Of a DNA stretch of 64,000 nt, positions 49,352 to 59,486 are shown in pieces. The stretch comes from Moringa oleifera. Taxonomy: Eukaryota; Streptophyta; Magnoliopsida; Brassicales; Moringaceae. Under the pieces are notes generated by a model. That model ran no database searches, was not told where the DNA came from, and saw only the letters and a list, made by a program, of their open reading frames with translations. The stretch covers positions 1,550,001 through 1,614,000 of the forward strand of contig JAJFZO010000165.1 in NCBI GenBank assembly GCA_021397835.1, written 5' to 3'. Position numbers and translations under genes: made by a program. The number at the start of each line of letters is the position of its first letter. Position 1 is the first letter of the stretch.

Positions 49352-49856
49352 TTATTCACAAACTTTTAATGGCTTTTGTTCACAGTTGTAAAACTGTGGA
49401 CTATGTCGATGTGAACAAAAGTCAGTAAGAATAGTTCATAGTTCTAAAACTGTGAATAAATCCGAATTTAGTTCAAAATTCATTAATGTTTTTTTCACAA
49501 TTATAGAATTGTGAATAAAACTATATTAGTTCACAGTTTATTAAGGTTTTTTTCACAGTTATAGAACTGTGAATAAAAGTTTGAATACCACACTTTAATT
49601 CACAGTTCATTAAATTTATGTTCATAATTCTAAACTGTGAATAAAACCTCATTAGTTCACAGTTCACTAAAGTTTTATTCACAGTTCTAAAACTGTGAAT
49701 AAAACCCTTACTTCACAGTTCATTTAATTTTTATTCACAGTTTTTAAACTGTGAATAAAACAACATTAGTTTGCAGTTCATTAATGTTTTATTCACAGTT
49801 CTAGAACTGTGAATAAAACCTAAGTAGTTCACAGTTCGAAAACTGTGAATAAAACT
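49352..49856. repeat. CACTA subterminal palindromic repeats
   Basis: About eight copies of a small inverted repeat of the form TTCACAGTT-(C/A)TA(A/G)-AACTGTGAATAAAA, spaced roughly 55-65 bp apart, often with a half-unit TTCACAGTTCATTAA between them. En/Spm elements have subterminal arrays of short motifs bound by the TNPA-type protein; this array fits that role by position and structure. Individual units differ by one or two bases; the last ends near 49,855. Each palindrome can fold as a hairpin of about 12 pairs. Confidence 0.88.
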
Positions 49857-50647
49857 ATTATTTTTAATTTATTTATTTTTTAAAAATAAAAAATATCAAA
49901 AATTAAATTAATAAATAATTAAAAATTTGAATTACTATTTAATTTTTTGTTTTTAACGTATAATAATTTAAAATTGAATCATTATTTAATTTTTAATAAT
50001 CTTAATTCTTAATTATAATTCATATTTTTAATTATTATTTGATTACTTTTTTTTTTCAAAATCAAAATTTTTTGCTTACGAATTCACATTTTTTTATTTA
50101 TCTAAAATTAAAATTTGAAAATATACAAAAAATATTGCATATAATTAAAAAGTAAACCATCACAAATGATTTTAATACTATTAGCACACATCAATAAAAT
50201 GTAATACATCACTGCCACTTTTTTAACCAAAAAGCACTTCAATAGTACTAACACACTTTATTGCAATCAAATGCACCACCACCACCACTTTTTTTATGAC
50301 AATACTCTCTAGAGTAATGCAACATACCTCAATACAATCTAACACCACCATCATACCTTAATACAATCTGACACCACCATTACTTCATTAATTCATAATA
50401 TATTTTAATCCAATGTAGCACACATTCATGTTTACTTCTTTTATCATAATACACTTCAATATAACACATATTGATTACCATTTCGAAACTATAGTGAATC
50501 ATAATTCTCATCTATATAACCTTCCAGCTATGTATGAAACACATGGAGGAAAATTAATTTACAAATTAAAAGTTTGAAAGGCAAATACTTACAATTCCTA
50601 ACAACTATATAATGTATTTCAAAATTTAAAATATAAGTCCTACACTT
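49857..50647. other. CACTA 3' untranslated and AT-rich spacer
   Basis: Very AT-rich sequence between the subterminal repeats and the ORF2 stop, with a run of short ACACC/ACCACC words near 50,270-50,400. No coding sequence is seen. As ORF2 is on the minus strand, its 3' UTR and polyadenylation region would lie here. Confidence 0.55.
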
Positions 50648-53600
50648 TTACTTGAATCCTAATATAATGTTCCATATGTATTGCGCAAACTCTTGTCTGA
50701 TATCATCAAGCTCAGACTGACTGTAGGTATCAATATCCATTAGCTATATATGTGAAAAATATAAAAGTTAGTACACTTATAATTTCAATATTATACACAA
50801 CATTTTATAAAAACAAATTATTTAAAAACTTACTATTTTCGAGTATGGTGCATTATTGTTGTGTCTGTTAATGATATCCCTCATGTATTTCATCACATAA
50901 TATCCACACCCATGGTTAGAAGGTTGACGTGGACACTACATTAGCATAATTTAAATGTTACATTTTGTGACTAAAGATAATGAAATTTAATATAACATAT
51001 GGTCCATAACATACATACCTTAGCAACAATACTTTAGCAATTTCGTCGGCTAATAGATGGCATGTCTATTGCTAAAAACATTCTAAAAGAGCTAAAACAA
51101 AAAAGTTACTAATCTTGAAACTGCAATTACATATACTAAATATAAGTATAAAATAATTAAACTCACATGGACATGAGCATGTCTAACTCAGTGCGAGAAC
51201 CATGCCCTAGAGGATCAAAAACTGTATATATGAATGCCCACGGCTCAACAATCACCAACATTCAATGATGCCTAAATTATTAAGCAAATTAAATTATTAG
51301 TTATTTAACTAATGCTAATTAAAAAAATTAAGTTTATACTTACGCGATGTTATATGGGAAGATCACTACTCCTTTGTCACATGGTTGAGCTAATTTAGTT
51401 GCAATATGACGAGCTTGATCTTTTATCTTTATATCGCTCATAACTAATACCATTGATGGATAAGCAAATACAATATTTTGATTGAAGTCCAGTGCAACCA
51501 AATCTTTGTAAAGTTTACGAAAAATATAAAAAACATATATAAATATGAATATGACATAATTGTAAGATCAATAAACTAATAAAAAAATAAAATACGTGCA
51601 CAATGTAAGCTTGAATGATAGTAACACTTATCTCTTCCATGTGACAAAATTATATTATATCTTCTCGCATCACATATATAAAGCCCCCATTAGCAAATAC
51701 CTCTTTTTGCAAAGGAATGTTGATGACTCCATCATGATCCATTACCTTTGTGACATGCTCATGCAATATCTTCAGTGATAATGGCAACCCAATAGAAGAC
51801 AATTGCTGCAATGATGGTTGTTTCATCAATGTTGATGCTCGTTTAACTTGCAACTTTTGCATCTTTCCTCTATTCATTGACTAGAAATAAAATAGTTAAG
51901 AAGTCATGTCCAATAAATAAACTAAAAAAAAATTCAACTTTTGACATAAAATACCTCACATTCACGTGTGATGACCCAATCTCGTGGCCAAGCAACATGT
52001 CTGCCAACTGCTTCAAATACAGTAAAAATTTTTGCTTCTATTATTGGGCGAGGCAAATGAGCATCACCCCGAATAGCTACATCCACTATCACCCTAACAT
52101 CTCCATCAAGCAGAGGATGCCCATGGATAGGTTGATTCATGGTAGTATCTATGTAAACTGATCCATGGGCCACGATATCCTCCAAAGAACCAATGTACAA
52201 ATCGCATTGTACACATTACAATGAATAATCAAAGCATAATTTAATGTCTCAAAACTTTAATTCTTTTCTTTAATAGAAATATAACATGTGACATACCTTA
52301 CTACTGGACGATGTAGGCTTTGACAGACCAACTGGTGAAGGTTGAAGAGGTAATGTCAGACTATTTTCATTATCATCTATTCCAGCCATGTTATTGTTAG
52401 CTCTACTTGAACGAAATGGTATTTGAATGATGTTTAGTTGGGTAGTAACTCTGTCTAACACAATGTCATCTAAAACATCTTTATGTTGAGAGAACCACTT
52501 CATCATGTTCATAAAACCTTGTTTATCATATAGTGCTTCACTTACTGGTACGATATATGTTTTCATCCTCCCAAAATACAAGGTTATAGTTACCGCAGAT
52601 CCCTGACCTCTAACATGACTAGGATGTTTAGGTGTGCCTAAAGCTTTTGTGAGGACATCATTCACATGTACTGGTTTAAATGTACCATGACTCTCCTGTG
52701 TCATCAACTTATCCTATAAATTCGGAGTGCAATTGTTACATTAATGCGACATTTGAATAAATACAAATCAAATGGAAGTAAAGACTCATCAAATACATAC
52801 AATCCTTTCAGCACACTCTTTGGTCGCTTCATTTATGTATCGTCCTTATTTGTTACATCATGCTGCTTTCCATAACGTAGCATGATCAATTTCTTCCTCA
52901 GTACCCAATGACTTCTTCTACAAGTAATCATACAAAATCATTTAATGTAGTTAATTGAAGTAAACAAAATGGATCCATCACATGTTCAAAAATTTTTGCA
53001 AAAAAAGAAAAAAACCAAAACATAATTGACTTACAAGTTCGATCTTTAACCCTGCAAATCCTTTTCAAGCAAGACGATGATCATATATATTTTTCTTTCT
53101 TCTCTCTATTGCAACAATTCTCTTTCGCTATAATATAAACGAATATCAATCTTTAGTGAAAGTTTCACAAATAAATATCTCTATTTGGTTAATGTAATAC
53201 TTGAAACTCCTCTGAAACGCGAGAGTTCACAAATGCATGCCAAACATCCAAATCTATGAAAATCCTATATTCTACTGGTGGCAGCCTCAAGTATTCTAGG
53301 TCATCCATAAAAGGCAAGATGTATTTCCTCATAAGGACGGTTTTGAAGCTCCTTCATTTTTGTGCAGCAGATTGGAGTACATACCTTTTCAAAGTTACAT
53401 CAATGTCATATGTCCCCTATAAAACACATTTACATAAATCAATGAAAACAAATCATGAGCATATAATTCAATTTTAAATATAAGCACTTGCATATTTTAT
53501 AACACGTACTGAAATTGTTTCCCAAATCTTATTCTTTAACTCCTCTGGGACAGCATGCTAATTATTAAGTGTAATAGGTATTGTATGTTGTACAATGACA

Positions 53601-53785
53601 CCAATGTAACTGTTCATCATTGCACCATGCTTTCCGATTGGCTATTCTTTCTCATTTAATTGGATTGATATCTTCTGTCCCATTGATCTACACTTAATAA
53701 CATCAGGCATAGTGGTAATGCCTCATTTTTTGCATTTTTGTGAGGCACGATCGGGTTGATCTGATGGACCCATTAAATTTGCAAA
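50648..53785 (-). pseudogene. CACTA ORF2: plant transposase, DUF8039-like and Ulp1 protease regions, multi-exon
   Basis: A minus-strand gene in several exons with GT-AG-like borders. The N-terminal exon (53,530-53,785) reads MGPSDQPD..., then IGKHGAMMNSYIGVIVQ and WH.VPEELKNKIWE, as in the plant transposase (Transposase_24) family; the next (53,210-53,420) has GTYDID.TLK..VLQSAAQKWR.FK. An exon at 52,800-52,920 gives WKAA, GRYINE and T.ECAERI. An exon at 52,285-52,707 is open, with GTPKHPSHVRGQG. The exon at 51,950-52,200 (HG.VYID, HPLLDGDVRVIVD, WP.DWVI) matches DUF8039. The C-terminal exons resemble Ulp1 peptidase: H(stop)MLVIVEPWAF and DPLGHGSRTEL (51,180-51,280; the Trp after His is now a stop) and QPSNHGCGYYVMKYM (50,840-50,935), where the catalytic Cys is kept. 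The end is YIWNIILGFK and a stop at 50,648. The ORF2 product is thought to act with ORF1; the role of the protease is unknown. Confidence 0.82.
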
Positions 53786-53932
53786 TTAAATACCAGCAAA
53801 TTAACAATACATATTCATAAAAACATATAAAGTTAAAAGTCAATAAAAACTAACATGTAAAAACTTACTTCATAAAAAAAATAGAATAAAAAAATTATAA
53901 GGCATATGTAAAGTTTAACATTACCTATCATA

Positions 53933-55681
53933 TTAGTCAAACCCATAATCCTTCATCGTCTTCCTTAGCATATGTAAGAGTTCAACAGATGGTAAATTAT
54001 TACAAAAAGTCATATGATCCAGACTAATGTCACCAAAATCATCTTCTTCATCAAAGTCTTTTCGAGTTGTTGACATTACAAGCGACCATTTTCTATCGAT
54101 TGGATCTTCAACATAACTTGTGAAGCTAATATAAATTTATCATTTTTATGCCCAATCTGATTAAGATTAACGAAGATAACTCCTAGATCATGAACTTTAA
54201 CACCATGATAATTCTCAATCCAATCACATTTAAAAACTGGGACTCTAAATAAAGTGTAATCCAGCTCCCATATCTCTTGTATTACCCCATAAAATACCAT
54301 GTCACGACATACTGGATTTTTATCTTTTGCACTCGAAATTTGCATGGTATTAGCAATTAAAGTGACTCCACTGTTTTGGTGCACTCTTGAGTTCTCTCTT
54401 TCTTTTGTATAAAAATGACAACCATTAATGATGAATCCAGGATACTTGATTATTGTGACTTGAGGTCCATGAGCAATGCATCGTGAAGTTGATGAGATAT
54501 TATGATTAGACGATGAAAGTTGATACCCAACCTACAATAAATAATTTATTAGATCAACCATTATGGACACATATAACTTAATGGTGGACTTGTAAAGATT
54601 CTTACCCATGTGCGCAACCAATTGATGAAGGTAGGATTATGCTCATCATGCAACCACTTTTGTCTTTTTGACTTCATGGGATTGTCAACAGTTAATTGGT
54701 TTAAATGCTCGCTGCATAATAAGAACAATTCATTTAAACAATTGAAATTGTCTTTGATGTGGTATAATAAATGGGTTATAAATATTACCTTATGTAAGGT
54801 TGAACTTCACTTGTATTCGTTAAAACATATAAATAAGCTTGTTGAAGAAGATCATGGTGAACTTGTTCAATCCATCCACCAGCTAATGGTCTTCCATTTT
54901 GAGTTGAATAATCAAATAGATTCTTCCTTAGAGGAATCCCAATAGAATTTGTATTCGATAAATAATCTGCATAAAATTTTAGTGCCTCTTCTGTAATGTA
55001 TGATTCAGCGATACATCCCTCAGGCCTGTTACGATTTCGAACATAACCCTTTAACACCTTCATGTATCTTTCAAATGGGTACATCCACCTCAAATATACA
55101 GGACCACATAGTTTTACTTCTCTAACTAGGTGAACAGTTAAATGAACCATAACATCAAAGAAGCTGAGAGGAAAGTACATTTCTAATACACATAGTGTTG
55201 TCATAAGTTCACGTTGGATGTCATCTAACTTAGAAATATCTACCACCTTTTGGCATAACGAATTGAAGAACATGCAAAGTCTAATTAAAGCATATCTGAC
55301 ATGTTTTGGTAACACTGCTCGTAACATAATAGGTAATAGTTGTTGCACTAAAGTGTGACAATCATGCGACTTTAACCCATATAGCTTCAAGTCATCCATA
55401 GAAACAAGATTTCTGATGTTTGAAGAATACCCATTTGGCACCTTAATCTCACTGAGCACTTTATAAATCTTCTTTTTTAATCTCTCGACAATGTATAGCA
55501 TGCAGGTGGTAAAAATGTATGATTGTTGTAATGTTGTGGTATCAATTCATACTTTAATCCCATTTCTTACAAATCCATTCTAGCTGCTACCCCATCTTTT
55601 GATTTTCCCGCAATATTAAGTAATGTGCCTACAAGACTATCACATACGTTCTTTTCTATATGCATAACATCAAGCACATGT
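53933..55681 (-). pseudogene. CACTA ORF1 3' part: TNP2 C-terminus, DUF4218, DUF4216
   Basis: This is a minus-strand piece of the CACTA transposase, which cuts and joins the element ends. The exon at 54,791-55,681 follows a good acceptor (TTTTACATGTCAG) and begins with HVLDVMHIEKNVCDSLVGTLL, the well-conserved TNP2 end, then LPPACYTLS, GYSSNI.NLVS, LKSHDCHTL.QQLLP, and the DUF4218 core (YFPLSFFDVMVHLTVHLV, CGPVYLRWMYPFERYM..LKGYVRN, RPEG.IAE.Y). One in-frame stop lies near 55,567 (DL-stop-EMG, probably a lost Val). Introns with clear borders lie at about 54,713-54,790 and 54,540-54,606. Then DUF4216 is read (54,076-54,384: NSGVTLIA, KNPV, YG.IQEIWELDY, PVFKCDWI, GVKVHDLG) up to FILASQV, where one base is missing; the next frame reads YVEDP and RKW to a stop at 53,933. 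The upstream catalytic region is absent. Confidence 0.88.
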
Positions 55682-55699
55682 CTGACATGTAAAAATAGG

Positions 55700-56620
55700 T
55701 ATGAATGAGATAAGTATAACATGACAAAAAAAAAAAAAATTGTCATACTCCTCCCCTACGCACTGAATGCATAGCCTACTATTTCCTATTGCACACCTAG
55801 ACTCAGTCGATGGTGTGTGAGCTATAGTATCTCGAGGGATGGTGTATGCTTTGATGATGATGGTCGAGGCAATGGTGCATGACATGCACGTGATGGTATA
55901 TGAGCTAAAGGGGATGAAGCATTAACTAAGGATGACATTCTATGACTTGGGGCTAACGGTGCGTCAATTGAAGGTGATTATGTTTAAGTGGATGGTGATG
56001 GAGCCCAGGCTGTAAAAGAGATGTTAACATGTAAGATCATCTGCCATTGCCTTTAATACCATGAGTGCCATATGCCTTTCTCTATGACATCTAAAGAAAG
56101 TATATGTAGTGAGAGAGATAAAAAATTAGCATAAAGCTAATTTGTAATGCATGCAATCCCGAACCTTAATAATCAATCACCATTAATAACGTAATTCACA
56201 GAAGTATTATCTTCACTATCAAACTCCCCATTATCGAATGATACTTCATCTTCATCTACATCTACCAATTGAACTAAATCTTCCTCAATTTGAATATCTT
56301 CACCTTGATCATTTATATCTCTAAAATTGTCTACAATTTCATCGTAAAAAAAGACTACAGTTAACTGATGTGTCATATCATCTTAGAATTAATCATTCAA
56401 AGCACACCAATCTTTCTTTCATGGAGTGGCATTAGGATGCGGTGCAAAATATACTTGTTTTGTTTGATATGCCTAAAAATGAATGTATCATTCCCCTTGT
56501 ATCTCATATTAGTTGTAACCTCAATGGTTCCATACTTAGGCAGATCCTTGTACCAACCTTTTTTCTTCCTCAAAAATATATCTCTACAACATGAATAAAA
56601 CCATTCAGCTGCACTTCTTT
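55700..56620 (-). pseudogene. Piece of a second CACTA element: DUF4216 tail, acidic tail and Pro/Ser-rich start
   Basis: Reading the minus strand from 56,620: WFYSCCRDIFLRKKKGW, DLPKYGTIEVTTN, RYKGND.FIF and, after a frame shift, AYQTKQVYFAPHPNATP and KKDW, which match the end of a DUF4216 domain (the usual pattern is DPFILA.QA.QV.Y...P....WW) from a subfamily unlike the one at 54.1 kb. An Asp/Glu-rich stretch follows (56,173-56,340: DEIVDNFRDINDQGEDIQIEED and on). Then, after an acceptor-like TTTTACAG, comes a Pro/Ser/Ala-rich stretch (55,800-56,000: APSPST, SPSIDAPLAPS, PLPRPSSS) resembling the low-complexity start of ORF2 proteins. The order is what the ORF1-ORF2 junction of a CACTA element would show, yet it stands upstream of TNP2, the wrong place for a single element. 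It is probably a second CACTA remnant joined by nesting or recombination. Confidence 0.65.
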
Positions 56621-57430
56621 TATATAAAAATTAATGGAAAGAAAAACCAATAAAGAAGAAAATTAGAGGAAAAATAAGAGAAGCTACTTGATGAATTGAG
56701 TTAAAGTGATTCAGATTAACTTTGAGGTAAGTAAAATAAGCTAAGGTTTTATGATTATGTTTTTTTTTTCATCTTACTGTGTGCCTATATAATCTATATA
56801 ATGAGTGAAGACATGATATTCAAGCTATATATGAAGATCAAGGTTAGATATCCGTTAAAGAACATAAGAGAACTCTATTTAAGTAGTAACTTGAGCCATG
56901 ACTTCATGAGTTTGAAGTTAGAATTTGGTCAAATATAAAACCTGAAACTTGTAGATAAGAACTGAACTAAATAATTGCAAAAGGACTCAACTACATAAGA
57001 AGAAATGAAAGATTTATGGCTTTTGTACTAAGACTGAAAAGAAGGGACATTTTATAAAAAATGAAATTTAGCAAGGTGTTAATTTAGTAGGTTTAAAGAG
57101 CAAATTAAGTTTCAATCTAAAAGATTATATTAAGTATATGGAATATAAAGTGATGAATCAATTTCACTTCAAAAGAAATAAACTTAAGCATTAGAATGAG
57201 AGCTAAGTAAAGTAAGGTGAAATTTAGTCAGGAAACAATAATTCAACTTAGGCTCTCATTTTTCCTGCATGATTATACTTGTAAATTTCATAACAGTATG
57301 TCTGACATAGTTATAAGATAATTACAAGCTAAGAAAGGGTAAGAAGGAGAAAGTTTACATAGAGACTAAAATTTTAAAGCTACAACAAGTAAGTATAAAA
57401 GAGGTCATATGTTTGAGTTACATACATGTT
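56621..57430. other. AT-rich intergenic spacer
   Basis: No gene or element end recognised. The boundary with the CACTA pieces on the left is uncertain, and no CACTA terminus (TTTTGTTGTAGTG on this strand) was found by eye. Confidence 0.5.
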
Positions 57431-57439
57431 TTCACATTA

Positions 57440-58104
57440 AAGCCAACTATGTCATTCACATTTATGTCATGGACCTCCAACTCAAATAATAAGTTAATAG
57501 GTACAATATTGTATTATACAGATTATGATGCTCTATAATAAATCTAGTGCTCAACCCATTTAATGAAGTATGTGGTCATCTCAACAACTTTTTAACTCCT
57601 CTCAAACAACCAGGTGGTAAACTTTGGAGGTACTCAACCAAGCTTGCAATGGGTAATTCTCTAACATTTTTCTATATACCATTAAAACACTTAACAATAT
57701 GTAGTCGTGATGTAATATCGCCTACCATTAGATTATGCATGAGCCCATTTTGTAACCCCTATATCTCTAAGATATTATGCATAGTACTATTGATATGTTC
57801 CATCAAGTATTGAAATTCCAATATGCAATAAGTTTTGGCTACAATATAGAATATGGTAATATAGCATGATGCATAAGTCTTGCTTTTAAATTCTAGCTCA
57901 AATGGTATATACACATCCCTTGAACAGTTATAGGGAACACATTCTCAATAGATTTTTCAATACCTATATTACCATCAAAAACAAGTTCAAATGGTTCAGG
58001 ATTACCTAGAACTCCCTTGAGCTTAATAAGAAACCATTCTTAAGAAGCATTACTTTTTAAATCATCAACACCAATGGCTATTGGGTATATTATTGGCCCT
58101 ACGG
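57440..58104 (-). pseudogene. Mutator-like (MULE) transposase remnant
   Basis: On the minus strand the sequence gives IIYPIAIGVDD, EWFLIKLKGVLG, ELVFDGN..IEKSIENVFP and GMCIYHLS-stop-NLK, the central MULE transposase region (usually IYP.AFGIVD...EWF, ISDR..SI..AI..VFP.A.H..C..HL..N). A shifted frame then gives EFQYLMEHI, a degraded W(A)..Y..GRRY..TT, IVKCFNGI and KNVRELPIASLVEYL, the conserved C-terminal motif of these proteins. Stops and shifts are common. The catalytic DDE residues cannot be confirmed, and the N-terminal part is cut off at 58,104 by an LTR. It is a dead copy. Confidence 0.85.
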
Positions 58105-58105
58105 T

Positions 58106-59486
58106 TGGCAACCCAAGACGAGGTGAATTGGGTTATTTAAATTTCATTGCTTGCTTAGCAAGATTATCAACTTTGTATTTTCTCTATCAATTACAAGTAT
58201 GCAAATAATAAATATAATGCAACAGTTAAAGATAAAAGGGTCAGAGAAAGTAAAAATAGTAATTTTTATGTGTTCAGCTATCCCAAACTATATCCATGTC
58301 TCCAAGTAACCTACTTGATTATTTTTCACTACTCTACCAACTGAGTACACATTTGGCCATCATTAACCAAGATTTCACACCAAGATGGATCCTCTCACTT
58401 TATAACCTAATCCTCATAACATAGAAGATTATAAGATTAAAAAAAACTCTCTCACAAGAGTAGATATATACAATGAATAACTCTTTCTCACTAGATTGCT
58501 TAAAGAGCATGAAAGTGTATGAAAATAAGGAAGTTTGGAGGAAAGTGAATGTTTTCTTTAATAGGACATCTTGCAAATGGAATTCATTACCAAGAAATCT
58601 AATTGAAAAGTTATTTACACTTTATTTCAAATTTGTGGACATTACTCATAAACAAGGGAATTTAGACTCATTTTAAAAACATTTGGTTGATCGAATTTCA
58701 TAGCTGTTAGAGGCAAAAATTCAAAATCTTAAAAATTTAGTTGATCATTTCCTATAATTTGACTAACTAAATGAAACAAAAAGTTTTATCCTTATCTTTT
58801 TTTTTTCTTTGCTTGATTTAGACTCATTATTTGATTCAAACTCATAATTTAGTCAATCATTGGAGACAGAACCTATATCTTATTTTTAACATACTATTCA
58901 AACATTGTTATAGTATTTGGCATATAAATTTTTTGTTCAACCTCCAATTGAGGTGATTCAAGAGGCATTAAAAAGCTAAGAAATAGAGCTACAACTTTCA
59001 TTTCAAGTGCTTTTGGAGATTTAGTATAAGGAAGAAGCCACTCGCTATGCCAATAGCCTAACTTTTATATGTGTAAGTATGTTTTGAAAATCTAAGTTTC
59101 TATATATGTCATATTTTAAAAGGTTGCTTTATGAAATATTTTGGCCCAAAGACTTTTCAAGAACTATTGAATATTTTCTTGGTTGAAACATTATGCACAT
59201 TTATGTTTTTCAAAAGATTTTCTTTGAGCAAAACTAGAGAGAGCTACATGAAAACTTATAAAGACTATCTCTAAGTCTTCATTTGTCCTTGTTTTGATGA
59301 ACTTCTTTTTATTGATGTGCTCATTCCTTTGAATTACACATTTATAATCCTTAGTACTTTGCTCATGATTTTGCTACTCAAACACTTAAGCACTATAAAC
59401 TTAGCAAATACATTATATTAAACATAATTTATTTGTTATTACTAAAACCAAGTTGTTACTTATTTAATGGCACTATAGGGCTAACA
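58106..59486 (-). repeat. LTR of a Ty1/copia (SIRE-like) retrotransposon
   Basis: On the minus strand the tract starts TGTTAGCCCTATAG at 59,486, immediately after a polypurine tract (AAAGGGGAGA at 59,487-59,496), and ends TTGCCA at 58,106, so the ends are TG...CA. It contains the word pattern GAGGTGAATTGGG (plus strand, 58,120) and a TATCCCAAACTAT tract, features I associate with LTRs of SIRE-type copia elements. The 1.38-kb length is in the range of that group. It cuts the MULE transposase at its left edge; the 5-bp target duplication would be ACGGT (58,101-58,105), whose partner was not found. Confidence 0.75.

Larger units (their letters stand above)
49332..56620 (-). mobile_element. CACTA (En/Spm) DNA transposon, one end missing
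   Basis: One terminus, CAGTACAACAAAA at 49,332 (canonical CACTACAACAAAA with a C-to-G change), interrupts the NUMT exactly where copy A reads on. Inward come about 0.5 kb of palindromic subterminal repeats, then on the minus strand an ORF2 with plant transposase and Ulp1 domains and an ORF1 with TNP2, DUF4218 and DUF4216. The order is the standard one for plant CACTA elements when read from right to left. The TNP2 catalytic core, the Transposase-associated domain and the right terminus are not found; the right part (55,700-56,620) belongs to another CACTA copy. It is therefore a truncated or chimeric element that cannot excise, though its proteins are less decayed than the NUMT genes. The right boundary is approximate. 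Confidence 0.9.

Noticed and set aside
49352..49856. CRISPR-like array
   Set aside because: The repeats are palindromic and spaced, but the spacers are themselves repetitive half-units and the place is the subterminal region of a CACTA element in plant DNA.
51596..52161. Plus-strand frames opposite the CACTA ORF2
   Set aside because: They lie antisense to exons with transposon protein similarity on the minus strand.
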